Assembly (NCBI GenBank): GCA_002414505.1
Contig: DHZF01000127.1
Coordinates: 1-19,282 of the forward strand
DNA: 19,282 bases
Reading direction: 5' to 3'
DNA from: Hyphomonas sp. UBA5111
GTDB lineage: Bacteria; Pseudomonadota; Alphaproteobacteria; Caulobacterales; Hyphomonadaceae
Under the pieces are notes generated by a model that saw only the letters and a list, made by a program, of their open reading frames with translations, was not told the DNA's origin and did not search any database. The translations under genes were made by a program, and so were the position numbers. Shown here piece by piece: positions 1-6,913 of the stretch. Positions within the stretch are counted from its first letter, which is position 1. Each line of letters begins with the position of its first letter.

Positions 1-507
1 AATGTCGCCCCAACGTTTCCAGAAGCGGGCGAGCCAGTAGAGGTCACAGCGATATTTCGACCCGCCGGGATCGCCTTTCAGATAAGTCAGCCAATCAACT
101 TGAATGTCATATTCCCATTTGGCGTGATGGCTGGCGAGGATGGCCATGGGATGGCGCACGGCGAGCACATAGGGTGGCAGGCCGGCCAGGCTTCGCGACC
201 ACCCCCATTCGGCCAGGTGGTGCGGAATGGTGTGGCTGAATGCGAGACGCGGCAGGTCCGGAAAGGTCACGTCGTCCTTGGGCCAACCAATATAGGGACG
301 CACCGCATTCTCGGAAAAATAGATCGGGTGGGGAAGACCGTGGGTCTCCGCAAGCGCCACGGCCAGCATGTATTTCAGCCAATGCGTGCCGGAATTCTTG
401 GAGGTGACGAGCATGCCATCAAATCGGCGATGACGCAGGACGGAAAAATTCGTCCAGGATTCATTGAGGACCTTGGCCCGGTATTCGCTGGGAAGTGACT
501 CTGACAT
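1..507 (-). CDS. Sulfotransferase family protein, N-terminal part (runs off left edge)
   Basis: This is the first 169 residues of a probable PAPS-dependent sulfotransferase; the reading frame is open to base 1, so the C-terminus lies outside the window. The sequence shows a 5'-phosphosulfate-binding loop, T35-SKNSGTHW-43, close to the family's TxPKSGTTW. It also has a likely catalytic histidine in FSHTIPHH (H92) and a 3'-phosphate-binding motif around R118-HP with S126. These three elements occur in the usual order and spacing. The ATG at 507 follows an aggggt ribosome binding site about 7 bases upstream. The gene sits 59 bases downstream of the TerB-like gene on the same strand and could be co-transcribed with it. 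The acceptor (lipid, sugar or small molecule) cannot be told from this part. No signal peptide is visible, so it is probably cytoplasmic. Confidence 0.8.
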   Translation of the reverse strand, partial: MSESLPSEYRAKVLNESWTNFSVLRHRRFDGMLVTSKNSGTHWLKYMLAVALAETHGLPHPIYFSENAVRPYIGWPKDDVTFPDLPRLAFSHTIPHHLAEWGWSRSLAGLPPYVLAVRHPMAILASHHAKWEYDIQVDWLTYLKGDPGGSKYRCDLYWLARFWKRWGDI

Positions 508-566
508 GACCAAGACCCCTATTGCGCCGGGGCGGGGCGCGCAAGCGCTGTTCAGCGGTTGCAGGC

Positions 567-1106
567 TCAGGTCTTCAGGCCTGCCTTGTCCCTGAACACC
601 TGCAGGAGGGCGAGCTGTTCGCGAGTCGGCACGCCCTCGGCCTCAGACACCGCGACCAGCATGGCGTCGAGATCGACGATCTCTTTCGGGCCAAGTTGCG
701 GCGCGCTGACCACCAACTGGCTCAGCTTGCGCATGGCGGCCTGCGGGTCCGGCGCGGAATTGGTGACCCATGCAGCATGGGCGGACAATTCATCGGCCTC
801 GGCCTGGGTGAAGTTGAAATTGCGCATGATCTCTTCATCGATGATACGGGCCTGTCGCTCGGTCAGGGGCCCTTCCCGTCCCCGGGCGACTTCCATCATC
901 ATGATGGCCGCGGCTTCGCGCGGATCCTCGATCAGACCAATGCCGCCCCGTCCGGCCTTGTACCTGAAGGTGAAGCGGCGCGGCGCATTGGCAATCGTGC
1001 GGGCCGTGTCCATCGCGACCTTCGCGCCACGGCGCGCCATCTGGATCCGCCACGACCAGATGCCGATCGTCGTCAGGATACCCAGAATGAGAAGCAGGAT
1101 GTGCAT
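567..1106 (-). CDS. Membrane-anchored TerB-like protein of unknown function
   Basis: A 179-residue protein with one N-terminal hydrophobic segment (residues about 2-18) followed by a short basic stretch, so it is probably anchored in the inner membrane with the rest in the cytoplasm. The remainder (about 55-175) is helical and acidic, with an IEDPREAAAIMMMEVAR stretch, and resembles the TerB / tellurite-resistance-like helical domain. This is a fold-level resemblance read by eye, not a firm assignment. The ATG start is supported by the hydrophobic N-terminus, but no Shine-Dalgarno sequence is visible; a strong hairpin (1117-1143) ends only 10 bases before the start codon. It lies between the PQQ alcohol dehydrogenase and the sulfotransferase on the same strand. 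Tellurite resistance itself should not be assumed, because TerB-like domains occur in many unrelated membrane proteins. Confidence 0.75.
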   Translation of the reverse strand: MHILLLILGILTTIGIWSWRIQMARRGAKVAMDTARTIANAPRRFTFRYKAGRGGIGLIEDPREAAAIMMMEVARGREGPLTERQARIIDEEIMRNFNFTQAEADELSAHAAWVTNSAPDPQAAMRKLSQLVVSAPQLGPKEIVDLDAMLVAVSEAEGVPTREQLALLQVFRDKAGLKT

Positions 1107-1116
1107 GACTGTGTAT

Positions 1117-1143
1117 GTAGCGCGGCCCGACAGGCCGCGCTAC
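1117..1143. repeat. Perfect 11-bp-stem hairpin, REP-like palindrome
   Basis: The arms GTAGCGCGGCC and GGCCGCGCTAC pair perfectly around a 5-base loop (CGACA on the plus strand). It lies in the 48-base gap between the stop of the PQQ dehydrogenase gene and the start of the TerB-like gene. Neither strand has a T-run after the stem, so it is not a classical intrinsic terminator. It may be a dispersed extragenic palindrome, an mRNA-stabilising 3' structure for the upstream gene, or an attenuator of the downstream one. No second copy was found by eye in this window. Confidence 0.7.
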
Positions 1144-1154
1144 TCACAATACGA

Positions 1155-3311
1155 TCAGTTGCCGCCAGCGTCTGCCGGCACGGCGGCATGGGCCTGCGCC
1201 AGAACATAGGCGCGGATCGACTCCACCTCTTCCGGGGTCAGATGGTCGGCGAACGACACCATGCCATTGGCAGCAAGGTTGCCGTCGATCACGACGCCCT
1301 TGAAGGATTCGGCATGCCCCGAGATGGCTGACCAGCGCAGGTCCGGAAGCACGCCGGAGCTGACCGCCAGCGGACCGTGGCAGACGGTGCAGTTACGCGC
1401 ATAGTGGACGGCGCCTTCGGCAATCAGGGCCTCATCCCCGAACGCTTCCCCCTTCGGCGTCTTGTCGATCATCGGGAAGTCCGGATCGGCGATTTCGCCC
1501 GTGCCGCCCAGCTTGAAGGTGACCACTTTGCCAACCGTGGACGGAACCGTCTCGTCATAGGCAAAGCCAGCCGAGAGGCCAAAGGCACTGCCCCATCCGG
1601 TCGTGATGGTGACGTATTGCTCGCCATCAATCATGAACGTGCCCGGACCGGACGCACCGCCGGATTTCAGGTCATGGCTCCAGAGCTTGTCACCGGTCGC
1701 CGCATCATAGGCTGCGAAGTCACCATTCAGCTTGCCCTGGAAGACGAGACCGCCCGCCGTGGAGAGGACGCCGCCATTCCAGGCATTGTCATGCTCGACC
1801 GTCCAACGGGCTTCGCGGGCAATCGGGTCCCAGGCAATCAGGCGGCCCTTCAGGGTCGAGCGCAGGAATTTGGCAACTTCCGGCGGCGCGATCGGTGGCA
1901 CGCCAGCGGCGAAGTCTGCGCCGGTATTCCAGCCGACCGGCTGGGTCTCGAACCGCGAGTCGCGGGCATAGGACTGAGGGATCTCCTGCGCCGGAATGTA
2001 GGCGAGGTTCAGATCCGGGTTGAACGCCATCGGGTGCCAGTTGTGGGCGCCGAGGGGGCCTGGCAGCTGCTCATAAGGGACAGCACCATAACGCGCATCG
2101 GCGATTTCGATCGGACGACCATTTTCATCGAGGCCCTCTGCCCAGTTCATTGGCACGAACGCATCGCCGGACAGGAACGCGCCGGTTTCGGCATCCAGCA
2201 CATAGAAGAAACCGTTCTTCGGGGCCTGCATGGCCACGCGGCGGCTTTCGCCATCTTCCCCGACCGGCAGGTCTGCCAGGATGATGGTCTGCGTGGCGGT
2301 ATAGTCCCAATTGTCTCCCGGCGTGGTCTGGAAATGCCATTTGTACGTGCCCGTGGCGGCATCAACCGCTACGATGGAGGACAGGAAGAGATTGTCGCCG
2401 CCAGAGGGATCGCGGAACTCGCGGTTCCAGGGCGAGCCATTGCCGACGCCGAAGATGATCTGGTCGTTGACGTCATCATAGACGATGGAATCCCAGACCG
2501 TGCCACCGCCGCCATCCGTGACCCAGGCGCCTTCATCGCCCCAGGTCACATTGCCGATGTCTTCAAAGGCGGCGTCGGATATCTCGCCGTCCGGCTGTTT
2601 CTCCGGGTTCGGCACAGTGTAGAAGCGCCAGACCTTGTCGCCGGTGGTGGTATCATAGGCGGTGAGATAGCCGCGCACGCCCAGCTCTGCGCCGCCATTG
2701 CCGATCAGCACCTTGCCATTCACCACGCGCGGCGCGCCGGTGATCGTGTAGGGCTTCGACTGGTCGACGGTGATCTTGCTCCAGACGACTTCGCCCGTCT
2801 CGGCGTCAAGCGCTTCCAGTCGGCCATCAATCACGCCGACAAACACCTTGCCATCATAGACGGCCACGCCGCGGTTCACGACATCGCAACAGGCCTTCAC
2901 ACCGACGGCGCGGTCAACATCCGGATCATAGACCCACAATTCCTCGCCGGTCTTGGCGTCGAGTGCATAGACCAGCGACCAGGCAGAGGTGACGTACATC
3001 ACGCCGTCCACGACAATGGGCGTCGATTCCACACCGCGATTGGTCGCAAGATCATACGTCCACGCAACACCAAGGTCCGAGACCGTTTCCGTGTTGACCT
3101 CGATCAGGCTGGAATGGCGCTGCTCGTCATAGGTGCCGCCATAGGTGAGCCACTCGTCACCGGCGCTCGCCGTGCTGATGCGGTTGGTGTCGACGGCCGC
3201 GAAAGCTTCCGGCTCCGCTGCGGGTTCGGTGTCTGCGGTTTTTGCCTGCCCGCAGGCGGCAAGGATTGCGAAGGATGCTCCCGCAATCAAGGTGGACTGC
3301 CAGTTCGCCAT
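1155..3311 (-). CDS. PQQ-dependent alcohol dehydrogenase with C-terminal cytochrome c domain (quinohaemoprotein lipoprotein)
   Basis: A 718-residue periplasmic type I/II quinohaemoprotein that would oxidise primary alcohols or aldehydes and pass electrons through its own haem to a cytochrome or azurin. The signal sequence ends in a lipobox (LAAC, Cys20), so it is predicted to be a lipoprotein. Residues about 50-600 form the eight-bladed propeller, with repeated A-x-D-x-x-T-G-x-x-x-W docking motifs (for example 116-126, 167-177, 218-228, 534-544). The adjacent cysteine pair C141-C142 is the characteristic disulfide ring. Likely metal ligands are E209 and N291, with D336 as the catalytic Asp. 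The residue two after D336 is Thr, not Asp, which is the calcium-type rather than the lanthanide-type (XoxF) signature. C641-TVC-H645 binds haem and M684 is the likely sixth ligand. The start has a ggggaga ribosome binding site about 7-13 bases upstream. No pqq synthesis genes are in view. The substrate is unknown. Confidence 0.93.
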   Translation of the reverse strand: MANWQSTLIAGASFAILAACGQAKTADTEPAAEPEAFAAVDTNRISTASAGDEWLTYGGTYDEQRHSSLIEVNTETVSDLGVAWTYDLATNRGVESTPIVVDGVMYVTSAWSLVYALDAKTGEELWVYDPDVDRAVGVKACCDVVNRGVAVYDGKVFVGVIDGRLEALDAETGEVVWSKITVDQSKPYTITGAPRVVNGKVLIGNGGAELGVRGYLTAYDTTTGDKVWRFYTVPNPEKQPDGEISDAAFEDIGNVTWGDEGAWVTDGGGGTVWDSIVYDDVNDQIIFGVGNGSPWNREFRDPSGGDNLFLSSIVAVDAATGTYKWHFQTTPGDNWDYTATQTIILADLPVGEDGESRRVAMQAPKNGFFYVLDAETGAFLSGDAFVPMNWAEGLDENGRPIEIADARYGAVPYEQLPGPLGAHNWHPMAFNPDLNLAYIPAQEIPQSYARDSRFETQPVGWNTGADFAAGVPPIAPPEVAKFLRSTLKGRLIAWDPIAREARWTVEHDNAWNGGVLSTAGGLVFQGKLNGDFAAYDAATGDKLWSHDLKSGGASGPGTFMIDGEQYVTITTGWGSAFGLSAGFAYDETVPSTVGKVVTFKLGGTGEIADPDFPMIDKTPKGEAFGDEALIAEGAVHYARNCTVCHGPLAVSSGVLPDLRWSAISGHAESFKGVVIDGNLAANGMVSFADHLTPEEVESIRAYVLAQAHAAVPADAGGN

Positions 3312-3410
3312 GGCCGTTTCTCTCCCCGGTCTGTTTCTGCAAACGGTCTGATGCCGTGCTCGAGGCGAAGAGTAGAGAAGGCAGGCCGATTGTCGAGACC
3401 TGTCTTTGGG

Positions 3411-4310
3411 TCAGGCGGGGGCCACGCGGGCCTGACCGGCATGGGCAGAAAGGTCTGCCTGCGCGGCCTCAATCGCGGCCTCGATCAGGGCGCGCCACTC
3501 CGCCTTGCTGGCTGCCGTGTCGGACCCAGCCGGGAATGTGACCGAGCGGGAGGCATTCACAACGCCACCTTCGAGGCGGTTTCCGACCGATTTGAACCCG
3601 GCCAGCGCATCCTCTGCGCCGCCACCCTGCGCGCCATAGCCCGGCACGAGGAAGAGCGCGTCCGGGGCGAGCTGCCTCAGCCGACGCGCCTCATCCGGCC
3701 CGGTTGCGCCAGCGACCAGCATCAGGCTGGACCAGTCTTCGGCCCCCTTGAGGCGCGCGATGGCCGGAGCCAGCGCTTCCACGACGCGTGCATAGAGCGG
3801 CGCGCCCTCCAGGTCCCTTGCCTGGAAATCGGCTGAGCCGGGATTGGACGTGCGGGCGAGCACCACGACCCCCTTCCCGTTCGCTTCGGCCTGCTCAAGG
3901 AAAGGCTCCAGCGTGTCTAGCCCCATATAGGGGTTCACCGTCACGGCGTCCGACGGGAAAGGCGCGGCGTCTGACAGATAGGCCGCCGCATAGCCCTTGG
4001 CTGTCGTGCCGATATCGCCCCGCTTGGCATCTGCAATGACGAGAAGACCCGCGTCTTTCGACGCTTCGCACACACGTTGCAGGGCGCGCATGCCCTCCGG
4101 CCCGTGGCGCTCGAACAGGCCCACTTGTGGCTTCACCACGCAGGCACGATCCGCGGCAGCGGCCACGACGGCCTCGCCCCAAGCCGCAAGACCGTCCGGC
4201 GTATCACCGCCGAACAGATCCGGGATGCGGCCGGGATGCGGGTCGATCCCGACGCAGAGCGGGCCAAGCTGGCGGGCACCGGCGATCAGACGGGAGGCGA
4301 AACTCGTCAT
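3411..4310 (-). CDS. pyrF: Orotidine 5'-phosphate decarboxylase (type 2)
   Basis: Catalyses the last step of UMP synthesis, decarboxylating OMP in the cytoplasm. The 299-residue product has the OMP decarboxylase catalytic array ADAKRGDIGTT, with D94, K96 and D99, preceded by the beta-barrel start GIDPHPGRIPDLF and followed by VNPYMGLDTLEPF. The length and these motifs match the longer type 2 form (as in mycobacteria and myxobacteria) rather than the roughly 230-residue type common in proteobacteria. Its ATG overlaps the stop of the protease gene upstream in an ATGA arrangement, so translation is probably coupled and the two are in one transcript with the DUF350 gene. The tail after the barrel is Ala-rich. 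A 98-base gap separates it from the PQQ dehydrogenase gene on the same strand. Confidence 0.95.
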   Translation of the reverse strand: MTSFASRLIAGARQLGPLCVGIDPHPGRIPDLFGGDTPDGLAAWGEAVVAAAADRACVVKPQVGLFERHGPEGMRALQRVCEASKDAGLLVIADAKRGDIGTTAKGYAAAYLSDAAPFPSDAVTVNPYMGLDTLEPFLEQAEANGKGVVVLARTSNPGSADFQARDLEGAPLYARVVEALAPAIARLKGAEDWSSLMLVAGATGPDEARRLRQLAPDALFLVPGYGAQGGGAEDALAGFKSVGNRLEGGVVNASRSVTFPAGSDTAASKAEWRALIEAAIEAAQADLSAHAGQARVAPA

Positions 4311-5128
4311 GGTGTCACCCGGCAGGCGACTTTCACGACCTGCAGGCGGCGGCGGGCATTGTCAGACATCGGGCCGTAGGTCTCCTCGGCAAAGGTCTCG
4401 GTCGGGCCATCCTCGCGTTCGACGCTGAGGCTGGTCAGGAAGGCATCCAGAGAGGTCGGCGCGGCGGTATAGATGCGGCCCCGGCGTGGGCTTTCCGCCA
4501 CGATCACACCCCGGACTGTGCCCCAGGCATCGAAAACCGGTCCACCGGAAATGCCACCCAGTGACCCGGACAGGCCGCGTGTCCGGCCAATTTCGGCCCA
4601 GGCGAGGATGGGTTCGGCACCTTCGCGGCGGCCACGTGTAATCAGTTTCGAACGGGACATGAGTTTCGTGGCCACCTCGCCCGGCCGCCCCTGCGGATAG
4701 CCGACATGATAACCCGGCGTGCCGATGCGGAGGGGAGAATTCAGGTCCAGCTTGACCGAATTCGGGCTGCGCCCCGTCGACAGGAGGGCAAGGTCATGGT
4801 CCGGATCGACCACGATGCTATCAACCGGCACATATTGGCCCGGCGCCACCAGCAGGCCGACGGAATTGCATCCATCGACCACATGCCGGGCGGTGACCCA
4901 TTGGCCATTCTTGTTGACGGCAAAGGCCGTGCCGATGCCATCCTTGGGCTCGCTGACCTGGACCAGCACCTGCTCATCCAGCGGCGAGGGCGGCGGCAGC
5001 GTCGGGCCTTCGGATTCAAGAACGCTCGGGGGCGGCTCCGGCGCGTCAGCCTTCGGATCCTGCGAGAACATGGTCCAGACGACAACGCCCAGAACCAATG
5101 CGTAGATCACCCAGTCAAACGAACGCAT
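4307..5128 (-). CDS. Membrane-anchored trypsin-like serine protease
   Basis: A 273-residue protein with one N-terminal membrane segment (about 5-21), a Pro-rich linker (about 24-50) and a chymotrypsin-fold protease domain that would sit in the periplasm. The triad is readable: H82 in TARHVVDG, D112 in DPDHDLALL and S194 in GISGGPVFD. There is no PDZ domain, which separates it from full-length DegP/DegS. The start at 5128 was chosen because translation then begins just before the membrane segment and leaves 19 bases after the DUF350 stop; a GGAGGT lies 12 bases upstream. An adjacent in-frame GTG at 5131 is equally possible, and a longer frame reaching 5188 would overlap the upstream gene. It shares a 4-base ATGA overlap with pyrF. 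The substrate is unknown; envelope stress sensing or quality control are guesses. Confidence 0.88.
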   Translation of the reverse strand: MRSFDWVIYALVLGVVVWTMFSQDPKADAPEPPPSVLESEGPTLPPPSPLDEQVLVQVSEPKDGIGTAFAVNKNGQWVTARHVVDGCNSVGLLVAPGQYVPVDSIVVDPDHDLALLSTGRSPNSVKLDLNSPLRIGTPGYHVGYPQGRPGEVATKLMSRSKLITRGRREGAEPILAWAEIGRTRGLSGSLGGISGGPVFDAWGTVRGVIVAESPRRGRIYTAAPTSLDAFLTSLSVEREDGPTETFAEETYGPMSDNARRRLQVVKVACRVTP

Positions 5129-5147
5129 CACAGCCGGTGCACCTCCG

Positions 5148-5579
5148 TCAGAACCTTTGCAGGACCGGGTCCCAGAGACCCGCTGCAATAATCAGGGCCG
5201 AGGCGAGCTTCGCCGAGACGAGAACCACGGCGGCGCCGGCCTCCTCCTTCTCGATCCGTTTGGGAATATCGGTCAGCAAGACATCAACGAGGCGATAGAC
5301 CAGAAGCTGGATCAACAGGGAGACGATCCCCCAGATGGCGAGGTCGATCAGCGTGACACTTGAGGCGAGGCAGGAGGCAATCGGGATTGCAAGACCGACG
5401 ATCGCGCCGGCAAGCGCGAAGCCCGCCGCCGAATTGCCTTCCTTGACCAGCGCCAACTCCTTCCACGGAGTCAGGAGCACGTATATGGTGCTGGCAATGG
5501 CCAGCATCGCGCCAGCCGCCGCGGTCCAGATGAGAAAGCGTGGGAATGCCTCGACAAAGGCAAGAGTTTCACCGCCCAT
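5148..5579 (-). CDS. DUF350 family inner-membrane protein
   Basis: A 143-residue hydrophobic protein with about four membrane helices (near 14-36, 51-73, 77-103 and 115-136). The stretch VKEGNSAAGFALAGAIVGLA is the hallmark EGN-AAG-G-GLA segment of DUF350 (UPF0719, YjfL-like) proteins, whose biochemical role is not established. A basic/acidic loop (DIPKRIEKEE) lies before the last helix, as in the family. It is the first gene of a minus-strand set with the protease and pyrF, and is divergent from bdhA across 93 bases that would hold both promoters. The ATG is only weakly supported by a gagg about 14 bases upstream, but no better start is visible. Confidence 0.85.
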   Translation of the reverse strand: MGGETLAFVEAFPRFLIWTAAAGAMLAIASTIYVLLTPWKELALVKEGNSAAGFALAGAIVGLAIPIASCLASSVTLIDLAIWGIVSLLIQLLVYRLVDVLLTDIPKRIEKEEAGAAVVLVSAKLASALIIAAGLWDPVLQRF

Positions 5580-5672
5580 AAACGCTCGCTATTTCCTCGG
5601 TTACAAATCAGCCCTATCTGGGCCAAACCTATCCCTACCTATAGCACGCCACAGCCTCAAGGAGACATATTC

Positions 5673-6455
5673 ATGATCAAGGGGAAAACCGCCCTCGTTA
5701 CCGGCTCCACCAGCGGGATCGGGAAGGCCATTGCGGACCGGCTTGCGGGCGCAGGCTGCAATGTCGTGCTGAACGGGTTTGGCGATGCCGATGAGATCAA
5801 GGTGCTACAGGTCGAGATGGAACAGGAACACGGCGTACGGGTCGGCTATTCCGGCGCTGACCTGACCAAGCCGGAGGCCATTGAGGAAATGATGGCCTAT
5901 GTGACCGCCGAATTCGGCGGCGCGGACATCCTGGTTAACAATGCCGGAACGCAATTCGTGTCCCCGCTGGAAGATTTCCCTGTGGCCAAGTGGGATCTGA
6001 TCATGGCGTTGAACCTGTCAGCGGCTTTCCACACGACCCGCCTCGCCATCGGACCGATGAAGGCAAAGGGTTGGGGCCGCATTATCAATACAGGCAGTGC
6101 CCACGCCAAGGTCGCGTCGCCGTTCAAATCCGCCTATGTCGCCGCCAAGCATGGCCTGTCGGGCCTGACCAAGGTGACGGCGCTGGAGGGTGCGGAACAC
6201 GGCGTACGGTGTAACCTGGTGTGCCCCGGCTATGTCCACACGCCTCTGGTAGATGGCCAGATCGGCGACACCGCCAAGGCGCGCGGCATGACCCGCGACG
6301 AAGTTGTGAAAAACGTGCTGTTGGCCGCCCAGCCCACGAAGGAATTCGTCACGGCGGAGCAGATTGGCGGCTTTGTCGCTTTCCTTTGCTCGCCCGATGC
6401 CGACCAGATCAATGGCGCCGACCTCTCCATGGACGGCGGCTGGGTCGCACAATAG
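5673..6455 (+). CDS. bdhA: D-3-hydroxybutyrate dehydrogenase
   Basis: A 260-residue short-chain dehydrogenase of the classical length. It would interconvert D-3-hydroxybutyrate and acetoacetate with NAD(H), in the cytoplasm, as part of polyhydroxybutyrate or ketone-body use. Visible motifs are the cofactor loop TGSTSGIG (10-17), NNAG (89-92), N114, and the catalytic S142, Y155 and K159 in the YVAAK context. Features typical of this subfamily rather than general SDRs are the GSAHAKVASPFKSAYVAAKHG block, the CNLVCPGYVHTPLV block, and a C-terminus ending in DGGWVAQ. A clear aaggaga ribosome binding site precedes the ATG. No polyhydroxyalkanoate synthase or depolymerase is in the window, though ccr at 16767-18023 also acts on four-carbon acyl-CoA intermediates. 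Confidence 0.93.
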   Translation: MIKGKTALVTGSTSGIGKAIADRLAGAGCNVVLNGFGDADEIKVLQVEMEQEHGVRVGYSGADLTKPEAIEEMMAYVTAEFGGADILVNNAGTQFVSPLEDFPVAKWDLIMALNLSAAFHTTRLAIGPMKAKGWGRIINTGSAHAKVASPFKSAYVAAKHGLSGLTKVTALEGAEHGVRCNLVCPGYVHTPLVDGQIGDTAKARGMTRDEVVKNVLLAAQPTKEFVTAEQIGGFVAFLCSPDADQINGADLSMDGGWVAQ

Positions 6456-6471
6456 CTCACTGAAAGGTCAT

Positions 6472-6502
6472 TTGACGGCGCGGCGTCATTACGGAATACG
6501 TA
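6472..6502 (+). promoter_or_regulatory. Candidate promoter of the metal operon, with dyad
   Basis: A good -35 element, TTGACG (6472-6477), is followed by a poor -10 candidate, TACGTA (6497-6502), with a long 19-base spacer. A dyad TGACG-N6-CGTCA (6473-6488) overlaps the -35. Long spacers are typical of MerR-family-controlled metal promoters, but the dyad is not centred between the two elements as it would be in those. The start codon at 6510 would leave almost no leader. Read by eye, so weak. Confidence 0.25.
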
Positions 6503-6509
6503 TCAACTG

Positions 6510-6866
6510 ATGTTCCACAGGATCGCCCTTCTCTGCCTCAGCCTGTTGCTGATCGCATCCGGCACGGCCAGCGCCGCGCAAGGGAGCTGCCCTGCGCCCG
6601 ATGCCCGCCAGATGGCGCATGTCATGCCGGCCATGGATGCCGACTGTGACATGGGCATGGGGGCGATGGACTCCTCGCACCCGGCCGATGAGGACGGGTC
6701 TTCCCACGACACGGCCTGCTGTTGCCCGGCCATCGTTGCGGCGCTGCCGAGTGCTGCTGCCCCTGAAGGCCATAGCGACCTTTACCCGCCACTGTTCAAT
6801 ATTCCCATTGATGCCTCCCCTGTTTCGGTCGCATCCGTTCCGGAGCCGCCTCCTCCCCGGGCCTGA
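6510..6866 (+). CDS. Secreted Cys/His/Met-rich small protein, probable metal binder
   Basis: A 118-residue protein with a clear signal peptide (hydrophobic 4-18, ASA cleavage site at about residue 22). The mature part starts with C27 and runs through a Met/His/Asp-rich region (about 34-67, with H37, M39, M42, C46, M48, M50, M53, H57, H66) into a CCC triplet (C70-72) and a Pro-rich end PEPPPPRA. That composition suggests soft-metal binding, most likely copper, in the periplasm. It recalls small secreted CopL- or DUF2946-like proteins placed ahead of copper genes, but the similarity is one of style and I do not assign a family. It is the first gene of a four-gene plus-strand operon, 47 bases before the beta-barrel-like gene. 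No strong ribosome binding site is visible before the ATG, and a processed or sensor role is possible. Confidence 0.72.
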   Translation: MFHRIALLCLSLLLIASGTASAAQGSCPAPDARQMAHVMPAMDADCDMGMGAMDSSHPADEDGSSHDTACCCPAIVAALPSAAAPEGHSDLYPPLFNIPIDASPVSVASVPEPPPPRA

Positions 6867-6913
6867 TGATCCTCGCATAATTTCAGGATCAACCCGGAAT
6901 AAAGGAGAAGGCC

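Noticed and set aside
1377..3836. 819-codon plus-strand open frame opposite the PQQ dehydrogenase and pyrF
   Set aside because: It is antisense to two well-recognised genes, crosses their boundary, and its translation has no recognisable motif; long antisense frames are expected in high-GC coding DNA.
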